This document shows positions 32,483 through 43,247 of a DNA stretch of 64,000 nucleotides, piece by piece. The position numbers were made by a program, and so were the translations under genes. Each line of letters opens with the position of its first letter. Position 1 is the stretch's first letter. This DNA comes from Symbiodinium natans. Taxonomy: Eukaryota; Sar; Dinophyceae; Suessiales; Symbiodiniaceae. The stretch covers positions 476,501-540,500 of the forward strand of contig CAJNDS010001402.1 in the NCBI GenBank assembly GCA_905221605.1, given 5' to 3'. The notes beneath the pieces are model-generated. The model was not told where the DNA came from. It saw only the letters and a list, made by a program, of their open reading frames with translations, and made no database searches.

Positions 32483-32622
32483 GTATGTATGTATGTATGT
32501 ATGTATGTATGTATGTATGTATGTATGTATGTATGTATGTATGTATGTATGTATGTATGTATGTATGTATGTATGTATGTATGTATGTATGTATGTATGT
32601 ATGTATGTATGTATGTATGTAT
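32483..32622 (+). repeat. (ATGT)n tetranucleotide microsatellite, about 35 units
   Basis: Uninterrupted 140-bp ATGT run preceded by (GT)7. Open frames translating it (YVCM, THTYI) are artefacts. Confidence 0.97.
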
Positions 32623-33055
32623 ACAGACCCCTCCCATGTCAAACCAGCTACCATTTCAACTGCAATGCCCGGTACCTCGTCTCAAGACAGTGTTGAAACA
32701 TAACTAGTTATGCCCACGAAACCGTTCTTTGAGGGAACCGTCACTATGATGGGGTTGGGTGTAGGAGCTGAGATTTCGGGTCTTGCGGGGGCAGACAGGT
32801 GATGAGAAACGTCACTCCCTTCCTGACGTTACCGGAACGATTGCCTGCCACCGGTGCTTGCAAAAGTTGGCGCTACTTGCTTCCCTCTCGGGATATAGAG
32901 ATCTGCCGATCCGTAACTGAGACTTGGCATTACAGTGAGGGCATTGAGGTCTTCAATGAGATTTCACGTAGACCCCTAAACCACCTCAACCCCCTGAAAC
33001 GCTATGCCCCGAAACCTCCCGATGTAGAATGCTTCGATGCACTTGCTGCCCGCAG

Positions 33056-33120
33056 CGCCTTCCGAGAAGACCACAATTGGGGGCGAGCTTGCGCGCACGG
33101 CAAGCATTGCAGGGGCCTTT
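33056..33120 (+). CDS. exon
   Basis: Acceptor GCCCGCAG, donor gtaaat. Reads PSEKTTIGGELARTASIAGA then F, ending in phase 0 and joining in frame with 33328. Family unknown. Confidence 0.65.
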
Positions 33121-33327
33121 GTAAATCGAAATAGTTTCTTGGGTAGTTTATGTTTCAAGTTGAAGCCAAGCCAAATACAGGCATACAGGCTCCCACCCCC
33201 TCTCAAGACGATTTGTTGTTCGAGGCTACTTGCAAATGTGCTTTCCACCTCCATTGCCAGATATCCACCTGTCAAGGGTTTGCACCGCATGATTCCTTAC
33301 ACAGTTTAGATACGTACACGATTTCAG

Positions 33328-33355
33328 GAGGAGGCAACGGCCAAGCAGACAAAAG
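33328..33355 (+). CDS. 28-nt exon
   Basis: Acceptor GATTTCAG, donor gtacaa. Reads EEATAKQTK and leaves one base, matching the next exon. Flanking introns are 207 and 307 nt. Confidence 0.65.
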
Positions 33356-33662
33356 GTACAACATGAGCTGAAACTGGAGTCTGGTTACAGGATTACACGA
33401 CAGTACCGGAAATACCACAGACGCGATGGGGGAACCCTTGGGACGTTCACCATTCATGGGGCCCAAACGACTTGGGTTGTTGGGCTAACGGGTTAACCGG
33501 ACTGATAGGAAAATGGGTTACTGCGTTGCAGGGTTAACGCGAAGGGCCCTGCCGGAAACCGCAAGTGCTGAATCCTCACCAAACAGGGAAAGGGGGAGTA
33601 CCGGCTTACCCAAAACTCCGAAATTTTGGATTTCTAGGGGTATGATTTGTTTCTTTTTTTAG

Positions 33663-33682
33663 GCTCTGGTATCCCAACATGA
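33663..33682 (+). CDS. short terminal exon
   Basis: Acceptor TTTCTTTTTTTAG with a good polypyrimidine tract. With the leftover G of 33328-33355 it reads GSGIPT and TGA. An alternative frame (LWYPNMRTPQREADQLRVLH, stop 33724-33726) is longer but out of phase with that exon. Confidence 0.5.
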
Positions 33683-33883
33683 GAACACCCCAACGTGAAG
33701 CAGATCAGCTTCGGGTGCTGCATTGACAGCGAAGAATCTCCGATGCTGTGCTGGCAGCCAACTTCTCATTTAAAAAATCACAGGGATGTGCCAACAAAAG
33801 AAGAAGGTCAGCAGCATCCGGGCGGTGCATCGTTTGGGTCTCGGGTTTCCTGTGCATGGTTTCCGTGACTATGGCAAAGCAAG

Positions 33884-33961
33884 GCGGTTGGCTTGCTTTC
33901 CGTCATCGACAAGAAGTGGGACGTGGGATTCCATTGCGATGCACCCTGCGGCTGGGACTCT
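33884..33961 (+). CDS. probable exon
   Basis: Acceptor GCAAAGCAAG, donor gtaaga. Phase 0, reads AVGLLSVIDKKWDVGFHCDA then PCGWDS. Just after it, a CAG at 33976-33978 is followed by IPRKFSHTSEEVQWQAR and a stop in phase 0, which would need a 17-nt intron. Confidence 0.55.
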
Positions 33962-34634
33962 GTAAGATGCCGGCTCAGATACCACGGAAGTTCTCCCATA
34001 CTTCGGAAGAAGTTCAGTGGCAAGCCCGTTGAGATTTGTTTTGGCAGATGCTTGGTCCTACAGTCGTCCTCAGCGCTCTTTAGTTTGCTTTTTGTTTTGC
34101 AAGGGGCTGCCCTCCTCACTGATAGAGCTAAGTGTAGCATGCTAAGTGCCCCGGTTACCCTAAAGGCATATAAAGGCACGTACATAGGATTTCAACACAG
34201 CAAAAGGGGAGATGCAATTGAAGTAGAAAGTTGTTACCCTCAACCGTTAATAATCGCCCCAATCCTTCAACCCCGAACCCCCAAGCACCAGGATGGAGGG
34301 TTCCCCCAATCTGGAAAGATGGGCGGCGTGACCAGCACGATGAACTCGAAAGAGTCATGCGCCAGTATGGAATCAGGAGCCTCTACCCTTCCCTACAAGT
34401 GTGGTTGCTTTTGATTTCCGTGGTATCTCTTCATTTTAACTGCATTATGCGAACCATACATGCATTAGGTACCCGCCAGAGGTGGGGGCTTCCTTTTGGA
34501 GGCCTAGGCAGTCTGGTACCTGTTTAGCACTTGTAGGGCCTTAAAGGTAAAGGCTTTAGTATGGAGGTTTGCTTGTGGCCTTAGGGCTCTGGCTTTCCAG
34601 AGAGTGGTGCGAGATCTGCAGACTTTTGTGACAG

Positions 34635-34670
34635 GGAGAGATCGAAAAGGCACCCTATTTTAAGGGACGT
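34635..34670 (+). CDS. 36-nt exon
   Basis: Acceptor TTGTGACAG, strong donor gtaagt. Phase with the next exon selects the frame ERSKRHPILRD; the alternative GEIEKAPYFKGR is out of phase. Intron to next exon is 57 nt. Confidence 0.6.
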
Positions 34671-34727
34671 GTAAGTGCTGTTTTTACTCTTTTACATTTT
34701 GCTTCCAACTGAACCCTGATGGACCAG

Positions 34728-34812
34728 GAAAGCGGATGCGGGAGAGGGGAAGCTTGCTTTTCTCAAGGCAATCGTGGGCGCCAAAGTCTTAGCCGAGCAC
34801 ATCGGCGACTGA
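34728..34812 (+). CDS. terminal exon
   Basis: Acceptor GATGGACCAG. Reads KADAGEGKLAFLKAIVGAKV then LAEHIGD and TGA. Good amphipathic helix; no family recognised. Intron 34671-34727 has a T-rich tract and canonical ends. Confidence 0.7.
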
Positions 34813-35590
34813 ATTTTGATTCCATAGTGCGTCGAAATAACCATGTACAGAGATTCAGAATGCGCTTTGTACAGTGAAGCGACCCTAACAGTTACCAGGA
34901 CACCCTTTCACATTGGTGTGAGAGCAAGTTCAGTAGTAGTTGTGGCAAGATGACGCTGAGAACGATTTCATGTACATGGGTCTGCCGCCATGTGCCTGTT
35001 TGGGGGTATACCGAACATAGGGGTGGCATCCTAGTCATGGGTTAAGCTGTTTGCAGGTCGTAGCTCCCAGGGTAGAACATAGCCTGAACCTTATGAGTCC
35101 CAAATATCCTGCGCCAGATGGCACACCTTAGTAGCACGATCGACCTGGGTGCAGAGCTCGTGCCTCTGAGGTGTGCCACGTTTGGTCATGCTACAAGGAA
35201 TGAAAATTCTGAAAATATTTCCCCAAGACGGCCCCCCCCCCCTTCCCCAAGAGGCCATAATTTAGATTCAGATCAGCCCTCACATGACCTCGTTCCATCC
35301 GCATTGCTGAGGAAAAAGGCATGAACCAAAGCAACGCTATCGTAGGGTCCCTGTCGGCTTCTGTCAGACTCAAGCACCGACGACTCTTGGCTGTTTGCAT
35401 ATGTCTGGGCATCTGAATCTGAAGCCTGCGCATTCGAATCACCAACGAGCGCACCTGTAGGAAGCCGGTGAAACATCACTGTGCGAGGCGGGCAGAATAG
35501 CTCGGCAGATGCCGCCGCAAAGGACTTGATAGAGGCCCCCGGCGGGCGGGTTGACGTACAAGGGCTTGCACAACGGTTCTAAATTTTACG

Positions 35591-35731
35591 ATGGAGCACC
35601 GGAATGAGCGCCTGCGCCGCAAGCCTGAACCAAAGGCCCCGAAACCGCGGAAGCCGAACCCCCCAACTCCCTATGCACCGGATGCAAGACCAAAACCCAA
35701 ACGTTCCGAAATCTACGCGAGGGCCCGTTGA
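35591..35731 (+). CDS. small 46-codon frame, Pro/Lys/Arg-rich
   Basis: ATG at 35591, TGA at 35729-35731. Reads MEHRNERLRRKPEPKAPKPR then PPTPYAPDARPKPKRSEIYA. Could be an initial exon or a small basic protein. Followed by TTAGAGGG-type sequence. Confidence 0.5.
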   Translation: MEHRNERLRRKPEPKAPKPRKPNPPTPYAPDARPKPKRSEIYARAR

Positions 35732-36411
35732 CATGTTAGGACCCTTAGAGGGTTTTTTTCATTTTTGGCACGAACGGGGCTTAAACTTAAGAAGATGCTG
35801 CTTTCTCCCCCGGCTCGGCCATTCAGGCTATCCAAAGCGAAGGAGGCAAGGCGGAGGGCTTAGGGCCTTTGGCTTTGGTTTTCATGTTACGGTTTAAGCA
35901 GCACTTGGGGATTTAGGGATTGCAGGGTCTTGGATGTTTTGGAGGTTCGTAAGGCTTTGGGGGTGTTTCAGCTTGCTGTTACCGATGTATGCATGCCCGG
36001 CCACTTCAAGGCAACAGTTGCACCTTGAGTTGTTCCTCAAGCTGGAATCACCGCTGAAGCGGCTTGGAAGCCCATAATGATGCCAAAATCAAGGCCCCGG
36101 TCCTCCTGGAGCCAAATCCCAAAGAGACATGATTAGACACAAAAATTCCCCGTTTCGTCGTGCGCGCTTTGGACCGTCGAGGCATGTTCCGTCTGTCAGC
36201 TCAAAAAAGAAGCCTACTTGCCACGAGCTGCTCTCACGAAAATGACTTCACGGAAGGTTTAATCTGAAGGTCATGTAGGAACGAGAATCTCAGCTCACAT
36301 GGAGTCCTAGTCTCCTCTAAAGCCCCAACTTGGGACAGAGCGGAACAGATGGGGAAGCCGTGTGTGGCCCCAACTTCTTCCCTGCCACCGAAAGTAATCA
36401 CAGCCTTGCAG

Positions 36412-36608
36412 GTGTACTGAAGCAGTGCTTACCAGACTGGCACCTCCGACACAAACCTCGCGTGGGGCGCTTTCGCAAGCTCTTCGGCGACTTTCTTGCT
36501 GGATTTGTAGACCCTCACCACCCCAAAAACCGGTGTAGCAGCTCGTCGCCGTCTGTTGGTGCCGGTGAAAGAACAACCCACATGCCGCTACAAGCCTTCC
36601 GACTTTAG
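36412..36608 (+). CDS. probable terminal exon, 65 codons
   Basis: Acceptor AGCCTTGCAG; open to TAG at 36606-36608. Reads VLKQCLPDWHLRHKPRVGRF then RKLFGDFLAGFVDPHHPKNR and a Ser-rich tail. Family unknown. Confidence 0.6.
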
Positions 36609-36976
36609 AGGAAGCCTAAACTCACGAACCTCCCAGTTGAATATAGCAGCTTGTTCATTCATGCTTTTTGTTAGAGATTTTCACTTGTTTAAATGTTGGT
36701 ATACATGTACATGTATGAATATGTGTCTCACTGACCATAGTTTAGAGAACTAGTCGTGGAATGAAGGTTTAGATCTAAGCCTTAAGTAAGCCTAAACCCT
36801 AGACTGGGTAAGGCTTTGCAGCTCAGGTTTCTTCATGCCCATCCCAAACTCTTCACCATTACGGACATTCCTGGAGACTGTTTCTTGGCCACTTGCCTGC
36901 CGCTTCAGGAGCCGGATGGAGGGCTGCCATAAAAAGTACATGAGGCTGAGAACAACTGTAGTCCTGTAAGGTGATT

Positions 36977-37034
36977 CTCGCTCTCTCTCTCCCTCTCTCT
37001 CTTTTTCTATCTCTCTCTCTCTCTCTCTCGCTCA

Positions 37035-37067
<33 letters not shown>

Positions 37068-37072
37068 GCCCT
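36977..37072 (+). repeat. (CT)n tract
   Basis: Interrupted CT repeat with TTTT and CG breaks. Confidence 0.9.
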
Positions 37073-37376
37073 CTGAAAGAGAAAGGTATCCTGCAAATGC
37101 ATGTGCTACGCATAGATGGACGGACTGATGGACGGATGGATGGCTTCTGAACAACACCAAGCCCAACACCCGAGACCCAAAGACACTCTCAAGCCTCATT
37201 CTCATCCTGGAAGCCCAAACTCTTGACTCCAGCGCTCGGCCCTGAAGCCTTGAGCCTTAAGCAGAAAGCTCTGGCGAAGGTCTCCCGCGCAGGTGAGCCA
37301 GCCCCAGCTACCTACGATCCCAGGCGGCTTTGCTTCCTTTAAGACTTAGGAAGCCCAGTGGAGTTTACGAAAATCA

Positions 37377-37442
37377 GGGACGCCTTCTATAGACCCCAAA
37401 TAGTCGGATCCCCATATATTCAGGACCCCAGTAAGGTACCCC
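37377..37442 (-). repeat. dispersed repeat R, copy 2
   Basis: Inverse complement starts GGGTACCTTACTGGGGTCCT and continues ATATGGGGATCCGACTATTT; it aligns with 12023-12090. Units are about 20 bp apart. Confidence 0.65.
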
Positions 37443-37532
37443 TAACTGCGGAATCCCCCAAGTAGTACCCCAAAACCCGGTCTGTCTGGGGCACAAGACG
37501 GACCCTGAACCTCTGAGTTGTCTTGGGTGCAG

Positions 37533-37587
37533 GTCGTGGCAGCGGGCTCTCAAGAATGCCTGGCGCAGGCGACCAGCTTCCACAACG
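37533..37587 (+). CDS. exon
   Basis: Acceptor TGGGTGCAG, donor gtagca. Reads VVAAGSQECLAQATSFHN and leaves one base that completes a codon with the exon at 37840. Confidence 0.7.
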
Positions 37588-37595
37588 GTAGCATG

Positions 37596-37735
37596 TGGGG
37601 GTTTACGGTAATAAGGGACCTTAATATAGGCAGCCCAAGAATAGGATCCTCCAATAAAAAGGACCCCAATGCTCATGTCGAAACCTTTCTCGGGTCCGAT
37701 CCTCTGTTCGGCTTGGGGAATGTTGGGGTCCTGAC
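37596..37735. repeat. repeat R-like unit inside an intron, with 10-bp inverted ends
   Basis: AGGACCCCAA near 37660 and TTGGGGTCCT near 37723 are perfect inverse complements. The segment sits entirely in intron 37588-37839. Confidence 0.6.
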
Positions 37736-37839
37736 GGTAGGGCATCCTGGTCGCAGTCCGAAACCCTCGGTCCTTGGCCTTGAAGCCCAGGCACCCTATA
37801 GAGGCCTTCCCAGTGCAAGCCTCGAAAGACCAGGTACAG

Positions 37840-37940
37840 CCAACAAACCCCCACGGAGAGCCACAGCCTTGAAGACTTTCTTCGCCCGGGCCATAGACAG
37901 CCCTGAGTATGCCTGGCGGTGGCTCGAAGGGTCTGCTTAG
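37840..37940 (+). CDS. terminal exon
   Basis: Acceptor CAGGTACAG. In phase with 37533-37587 across a 252-nt intron. Reads NKPPRRATALKTFFARAIDS then PEYAWRWLEGSA and TAG. Family unknown. Confidence 0.7.
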
Positions 37941-38458
37941 AGTTTATAGGGTTTTGGTGTTCAGGGCTTACGTAGGGTTTAGGATTCTTGGGGTTTAGGG
38001 CTTCAGTTATAGGGTTTTGGTGTTCAGGGTTTCTGTGCGTTTGGGGTTTTGGGCGTTCCAGGGGGTGGTTTTGGAGGGAGCCGGTGCTGAGGAAACTCTT
38101 GTGGCAGCCAAGTTGGCCATCGTCCTAGGATGTAGGGTTGAGGGTGTAGCCCACAAGCTGTAGTCCCCCAAAAAAAGGCGTGGATCCCAAATACCGCCAA
38201 CCCCTGGAGGCCTTAAAAAGCCCCAGAAGCCCTCTAACTCCCGTAAACCGAAGCTCCTTCTGAGGTCCACTGAAGGGGCATGCTCCGTCGGCCCCCACGG
38301 CTCCTTCCTCACCGCCCATTGCCGCAGCAAGTGACTCTTGGGCCGCAGCAAGCGGCTTAGGCGAGTCCGGATCCCCTAAAAAAACAAGGCGGATTTGCAG
38401 GGGGTTAACAGGGTACTAGTTGGGTAATCAGGGTTAGAATGCAGTTGCTTGCGCTTAG

Positions 38459-38463
38459 TTTTT

Positions 38464-38494
<31 letters not shown>

Positions 38495-38497
38495 GGG
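38459..38497 (+). repeat. T-run followed by G-run
   Basis: About 16 T then about 24 G; bipartite homopolymer tract. Confidence 0.95.
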
Positions 38498-38560
38498 TAG
38501 GTGAGTGGGGAGGTTTATAGGGCTTAGGGCAAGCTGCGAGTCGGGGCTTAGAGCTCTTAG

Positions 38561-38635
38561 GAGCCCGCGGCGCCGGCAAAGAAAGTGGTTCGACGCACAG
38601 GCTGGGGTGGAGATGCTCGTGAGTTCCTTAAACAA
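38561..38635 (+). CDS. exon
   Basis: Acceptor GAGCTCTTAG, donor gtgagc. Phase 0 both ends, reads EPAAPAKKVVRRTGWGGDAR then EFLKQ. Convincing coding composition. Confidence 0.7.
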
Positions 38636-38746
38636 GTGAGCCTTTAAACCCCAAAGGCCCTATAAGCCCTGAACAGAGGGCTTAAGCTTGCAGATTTCAT
38701 TGTGGCCATTGCTTCCCGGCGCCTGCTTTCATGCATCCCTGCGCAG

Positions 38747-38764
38747 GTTCGTCCAAGAAGGTGA
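38747..38764 (+). CDS. possible terminal exon (VRPRR)
   Basis: Acceptor CCCTGCGCAG; in phase 0 after 38561-38635 it reads VRPRR then TGA. Very short, so chance is a real alternative. Confidence 0.4.
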   Translation, partial: VRPRR

Positions 38765-38839
38765 GGAAGGTGAAGAAGAAGCTGCGATCGAGCCCTAAGC
38801 TCTGAAAAGCCCTGTGATCCCTAAACCGCCGCGATCCAG

Positions 38840-38896
38840 CAGCTGCAGACCAGAGCGGAGGCGCTGAGCGTTGGACAACCAGGCCGGAGGGATCTT
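38840..38896 (+). CDS. probable exon, coiled-coil-like
   Basis: Acceptor GCGATCCAG, donor gtaccc, phase 0 both ends. Reads QLQTRAEALSVGQPGRRDL. Confidence 0.55.
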
Positions 38897-39079
38897 GTAC
38901 CCCAAGCCGTAATGTCTAATCCCCCCAACCCTGAATCATTAAACCCCCAAAACCTTAACTCCGTAAACCCGGAACCCCCAAGCCCAGAACCTTACACTGA
39001 TCCAGGGTGTTGATGAGGGTTTGGGGAAAAGTAATCTCAATGTAGAACCGCCCCCCCCCCCCCCCCCATTTGCGCAAAG

Positions 39080-39115
39080 CCGCGGCGCGCCATGATCATG
39101 TTGGCATGCATCAAG
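39080..39115 (+). CDS. possible 36-nt exon
   Basis: Acceptor GCGCAAAG after a poly-C tract, donor gtgcgc. Reads PRRAMIMLACIK; the frame stays open after it. Confidence 0.45.
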
Positions 39116-40505
39116 GTGCGCATCATCAGAGACTTCTTTCCCGCACAGTGTGCGCATGCACAGCGTGGCACAGGGTTGCGGGTCCAACGAGGGTCATTAA
39201 CGTTGCTTCTTCGAATGTGCAAGGACCCAAATTGGGTGCTGCACCCAAAGCTGTGACCTCAACAGCCTGTGCCGCCTGAAATCAACTTCAGCCTCCTAAG
39301 ACTTTGGGGAGCCCTAAGCACTTGTCCTCATACATACTGCAACGATGCAGCCCTCTGCAAGAAGGCAGCCTCACACGACTTGTAATGGCGAACGGCCTCG
39401 GAGGGCCTTGGATATGGAGAAGGAGCAGGATTCAGCATTCAGGGTTTGGGGCTTCAGCTGTTTTATGATTCAAGGTTTCCAGATTCGAGTTTAGGAGTTC
39501 GTGGTTGAGGGCTTACAGAGCCCCCTGCATAAACTTAAAGCCTCAAAGGGCTTTGCAAGAAAGAGTGTGACGTACCACGAACGCAAGAGTCAACACACGA
39601 AACTTTTCAATAGCTTCGGCACTGGGTTGTCCTGCATTGTAGCATTCGCAGAAGTTCAGACAGCGTTACGGTATACTTCGCCCGTAGCAATCTCTGTAGG
39701 CCGAGACCCACAACCCGATGATGTATTCACATATACTATATAACTTTGACTGTAATCCTTATTACATGTGGTGCATAAGCTTGCCTCGGGTTCTTTGGTG
39801 GTCCACACAGGCTTGCTTTTGTTCTTATCCTGCCACATCGGGGTTTAGGGATTCATGGATTGGGTGAGCGACTGGCTGAATCCCGCGCATCTCTAGGTAG
39901 CTTTGGGCGGGGCATAGCAAATTTGCTGTGGAAACGATATCTAACCCCAAAAGTCCAAAAGCGATACCCCCGGATATCATCATTTTGCTTGAGAAAGCGA
40001 TACCTAGCCTCAATGAAATGTCTCAGTCGTGGCCTCAAGGTTTTGCCCCGTGCTCAGGTCGCTTATGGGCCAAGATCCTAGTGAGGGGTTGGGCCCCCTC
40101 GCATTATAAGACCGATCTTCGCCGAACACAGAGCAATGTACGCGCAGTTTGCTAGGATACTGGGCATGCAAAGGGTGGGGGGGGGGGGGTTGTTACAGTA
40201 TGAGCCTGTGCATTCCACAGACGTTTCGCAAGCCCACAGAAGCCAGGCTTTTTAAAAGCCCAAACCCGTACATCACGAAAATGTTGCCCTGGAGCCTGAA
40301 AACCACAAACCCACAGACCCTTACAGCCCTTTTAAACCCAAAACCCTAAACCCCAACAACTCAAAAACTCTAGCGAGCAAGGTTTAGGATTTCTCGTGAG
40401 AGGAGCCTCGGCCTTGACCTGAGAGAGTTCGGCAAGGCGCCGAATCCGAGTTGGGGTTCAGGGGTTTACGGAACCGGCCTTACTTTTCTGCTGTCATCTT
40501 CCAAG
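39116..40505. other. spacer or intron, nothing firm
   Basis: Short overlapping frames on both strands; a pair of similar words (ATATCTAACCCCAAAAGTCC) near 39938 resembles hairpin sequences but no element was delimited. Confidence 0.4.
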
Positions 40506-40577
40506 ACCACCACCCCCTCACCTGTCGTGTACGAGAGAGGGGAGACCTCAGTCGCCTCCAAAGACACCAGGCTGAAG
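40506..40577 (+). CDS. probable exon, 3' end uncertain
   Basis: Acceptor ATCTTCCAAG. Reads TTTPSPVVYERGETSVASKD then TRLK. A GC donor after 40570 is one option. Confidence 0.5.
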
Positions 40578-40681
40578 GGGGGGTTTCAGGGTTTGGGATT
40601 TTGGGTGAATCCGAGCCCACGAATCCTGGACCCTTCCAAGAGGCAGAATCATGTTAAGCTACAGTGGGCCATCGACCGCAG

Positions 40682-40762
40682 GTGACGCCGGAGGTCGATG
40701 CAGCACAAGCCATCCCAGTGGCTGGGCGCAGTTCGCCGACAGAGCCCATGCGAGATAAATGA
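40682..40762 (+). CDS. terminal exon
   Basis: Acceptor ATCGACCGCAG. Reads VTPEVDAAQAIPVAGRSSPT then EPMRDK and TGA. Family unknown. Confidence 0.65.
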   Translation: MTPEVDAAQAIPVAGRSSPTEPMRDK

Positions 40763-41167
40763 TGCGCCTCCGGGCTGGGGCATGGCGTTCAGGTGCGTAA
40801 CTAGCAGGGGAGCATTAATAGCTGCGGCTATTGTCCCCCTTTAAATCCCTGCACAAGTATCGTTGAGAGTACAAGTATAGGAATTAGAGTATACCATTCT
40901 ACCCAAAAATGCCGCTTCAATTAACTAGGCATATAGACTGTGAGAGCCTTAGACATGTCCTTAGCCCTTCAGGAACATGTGCAAACAACGTTGTCGGCGG
41001 TTCAGTATGGATGGCTTGTTTGATTCGAACGGGCGTTACATAGAGGCAGGATGGCTTTGCGAACTGTCAGGCAATACGATGTACTGTCTAGAGTTCGGGT
41101 TTTTGTCAAGAGTCTGTCTCCGCGGCCATTCCACAAGCTGCTGCAAAGGTTTTTTTTGGCTTCGTGC

Positions 41168-41215
41168 CTAAACCCTAAACCCTAAACCCTAAATCCTAAA
41201 TCCTAACTCCTAAAC
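41168..41215 (+). repeat. short CCCTAAA array before exon
   Basis: Six units with TCCTAAA variants, ending 34 bp before the exon at 41249. Confidence 0.9.
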
Positions 41216-41248
41216 CCCCATTCTGGGGCAACTCTTTTGCTCTCCTAG

Positions 41249-41326
41249 AGGACTGGATCGGCTGAACTACCGGCACTACATGACGGAGCGGGAACAGTGC
41301 TGCCGGCCTGCTCTTTACTTCCAAAG
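41249..41326 (+). CDS. exon
   Basis: Acceptor TGCTCTCCTAG, donor gtctgg. Reads GLDRLNYRHYMTEREQCCRP then ALYFQ. Clearly coding; family unknown. Confidence 0.65.
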
Positions 41327-41595
41327 GTCTGGAGGTTGGCTTGCCAGTACCATCCTTCTTGCCGCTGTGATGAGTAGCAGAGAGGTAGATGAACGGATGT
41401 ACGTGTGGCTGACTTAGACTCCTTTCTGTTTAAGGGACAGAGGCACCGAGAGTGCATCAGGCCCCCTGAACCCTAAACCCTGACAGTCGTTCTAACGGGA
41501 GTCCAGCAGCCCTTGGGAAATGCCAGTGGGGTGTTGCAAAAGCTTAGCTGCTTAGCGCATGAGGGTTGTTGCACTGTATGGTTTAGAAGCTTCCT

Positions 41596-41961
41596 GTGGT
41601 ACAAGGTTTCTGCTACCCGCATAGCGTGCCAGTAGCTGGGTGGATCGGTTCTGAGAGTTGTTGTGGCTGTGGTCCTGGCTTTGGGTTTCAGGAACCCTCG
41701 TGTTGCAACGGAAGCAGTGTCGCATCCAGTTTGAAATTAGAAATGAGGCAAGTTCAGGTAACCGCGCCCATCTTTAGTGAGCCGCAGGGACAAATTCCAG
41801 TTCACCGGATGGCATCTGTGTTGCCTTCCCTTGGCAAGCGATGGGCCACCAAAACTTCTCAAAGAAGCAGTCAGGCATCTACCAAAAAATGGGGACACCT
41901 TAAACACCATCACACACCTGGAGGCCCAATCGAAACTTTAGTGCTTAGGGTTGAGGTCTAA
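41596..41961 (+). CDS. possible longer coding stretch
   Basis: 122-codon open frame; its 3' half (MRQVQVTAPIFSEPQGQIPV, LGKRWATKTSQRSSQASTKK) looks coding, the Cys/Gly-rich 5' half less so. Probably contains one exon. Confidence 0.35.
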   Translation: MVQGFCYPHSVPVAGWIGSESCCGCGPGFGFQEPSCCNGSSVASSLKLEMRQVQVTAPIFSEPQGQIPVHRMASVLPSLGKRWATKTSQRSSQASTKKWGHLKHHHTPGGPIETLVLRVEV

Positions 41962-41969
41962 CCCTAAAG

Positions 41970-42136
41970 TCCCTAATGCCTTCGTTGTCTGCTACTTGGA
42001 GCTGCCATTCGACGCAAGGCGCCTCATGCAAATGATCTTCCATGCGCAGGACGAAAATCACATGAAGCTAGCCGAGCGTAAGGGAGTGGGATGTGTGCGG
42101 CCAGAATCGAATCATGGCTACATGAGGCCTAAATGA
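41970..42136 (+). CDS. probable terminal exon, 55 codons
   Basis: Acceptor CCCTAAAG. Reads PNAFVVCYLELPFDARRLMQ then MIFHAQDENHMKLAERKGVG and stops at 42134-42136. Strong composition. No family recognised. Confidence 0.65.
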
Positions 42137-42683
42137 GGATGTTTACTGGCATCTGGATTTCTGGAGGTTTTGTCGGGGTGAGGGTTTAGGGAGATCACCT
42201 TCGCCATGAAATGTTCAGGGTTCGAGCACAGACCTTTTCATGGTTCTTACTAGAAATTAGGGAGTCATGAAACACAAGGTTTCCCAGGGCCCTCTAGGGT
42301 TGCTATTTCGCGGACACCCCCCCCCCCCCCTTGCTGCACTGCTTTGGTTAGGGTTAGGATACCTTACAGCAGAAAACCTTTTTATAGCAAAAGGCCATCG
42401 CTGTTTTTTCCCAGCCGAATTCTCGTAAGTCAACGGCTCATGTGTTGCCTTCTGAAGTTTGGACCTTGGCACCCGAAATGGGCTCGCTAGCGAAGGGTTG
42501 AGGGTTTGGGGGAATGAGACTTCATTCTGGTGACCCCAACCCCGACAAATAGACCCTGATTCCTAAAGCCACCTGGAACGAAAGTAGCCAAATAGTGCTT
42601 CTCAACCTAAGCCCCAAACCCGAAATCCCCTGCAAGACGGCTGCGAAGGTTTCGGAAGCCCTGGGGTAGTGGTCTCCCATCAG

Positions 42684-42793
42684 CTCTTTCCACGCTGAAG
42701 GACAACCACTTCTACAGCTATGAGAAGCAGGTGATCCTGTCACGGCAGCGTGGCGCTCAGGGCATGGAAGTTGATAGCATTCTTGATCGTTAA
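42684..42793 (+). CDS. probable exon, terminal or with donor at 42731
   Basis: Acceptor TCTCCCATCAG. Reads LSTLKDNHFYSYEKQ up to a gtgatc donor, or continues VILSRQRGAQGMEVDSILDR to TAA at 42791-42793. Confidence 0.6.
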
Positions 42794-43247
42794 GCCTTCG
42801 TTGAAATAGGGTGCAGAGTCTTGACTTTGGGGTTTTGCGTTCAGGGTTGAGGGCTTCAAGTTTCAAGAGCTTAAGGGTTCAGAATCAGAACTACTTTATT
42901 TGAAGCCCCATCTGCGGGAGGCACCGTGTTTTGCGAGGGCATTATGCGGGATCTTTTCGGACATTGGCTAGTCGACGGAAATGGCTGTACAAGACTGCGT
43001 AACCTGACCTGTGAGCGTTCAGGTTTATGGGGCTGTGGGGTAAGGGTTTAGAATGTAAATTAATGTAACGCCGGAGCTCTTCAAGATATTCCCAAGAGGT
43101 CAACTGCTCAAGAAACAGGCGGGCTGCTTCCTGTAGAGGTGCATCGTACTCGAGGTTGTGATCCTTTCATTGTGGCTTGTGGCCCACCGGGACAGGAACA
43201 CGCAAGCTACCAAAAAGCCCAAACCTTCCTGATCCTGTGCCTGTCAG

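Noticed and set aside
32343-32707. YVCM and THTYI repeat frames
   Set aside because: Artefacts of the (ATGT)n microsatellite, open in several frames on both strands.
33893-34414. 173-codon uninterrupted plus frame
   Set aside because: Only its first 23 codons look protein-like and they end at a gtaaga donor; the rest includes repeat-derived sequence.
37374-37745. Minus-strand 123-codon frame
   Set aside because: Runs through the dispersed GGGGTCC repeat and antisense to phase-consistent exons.
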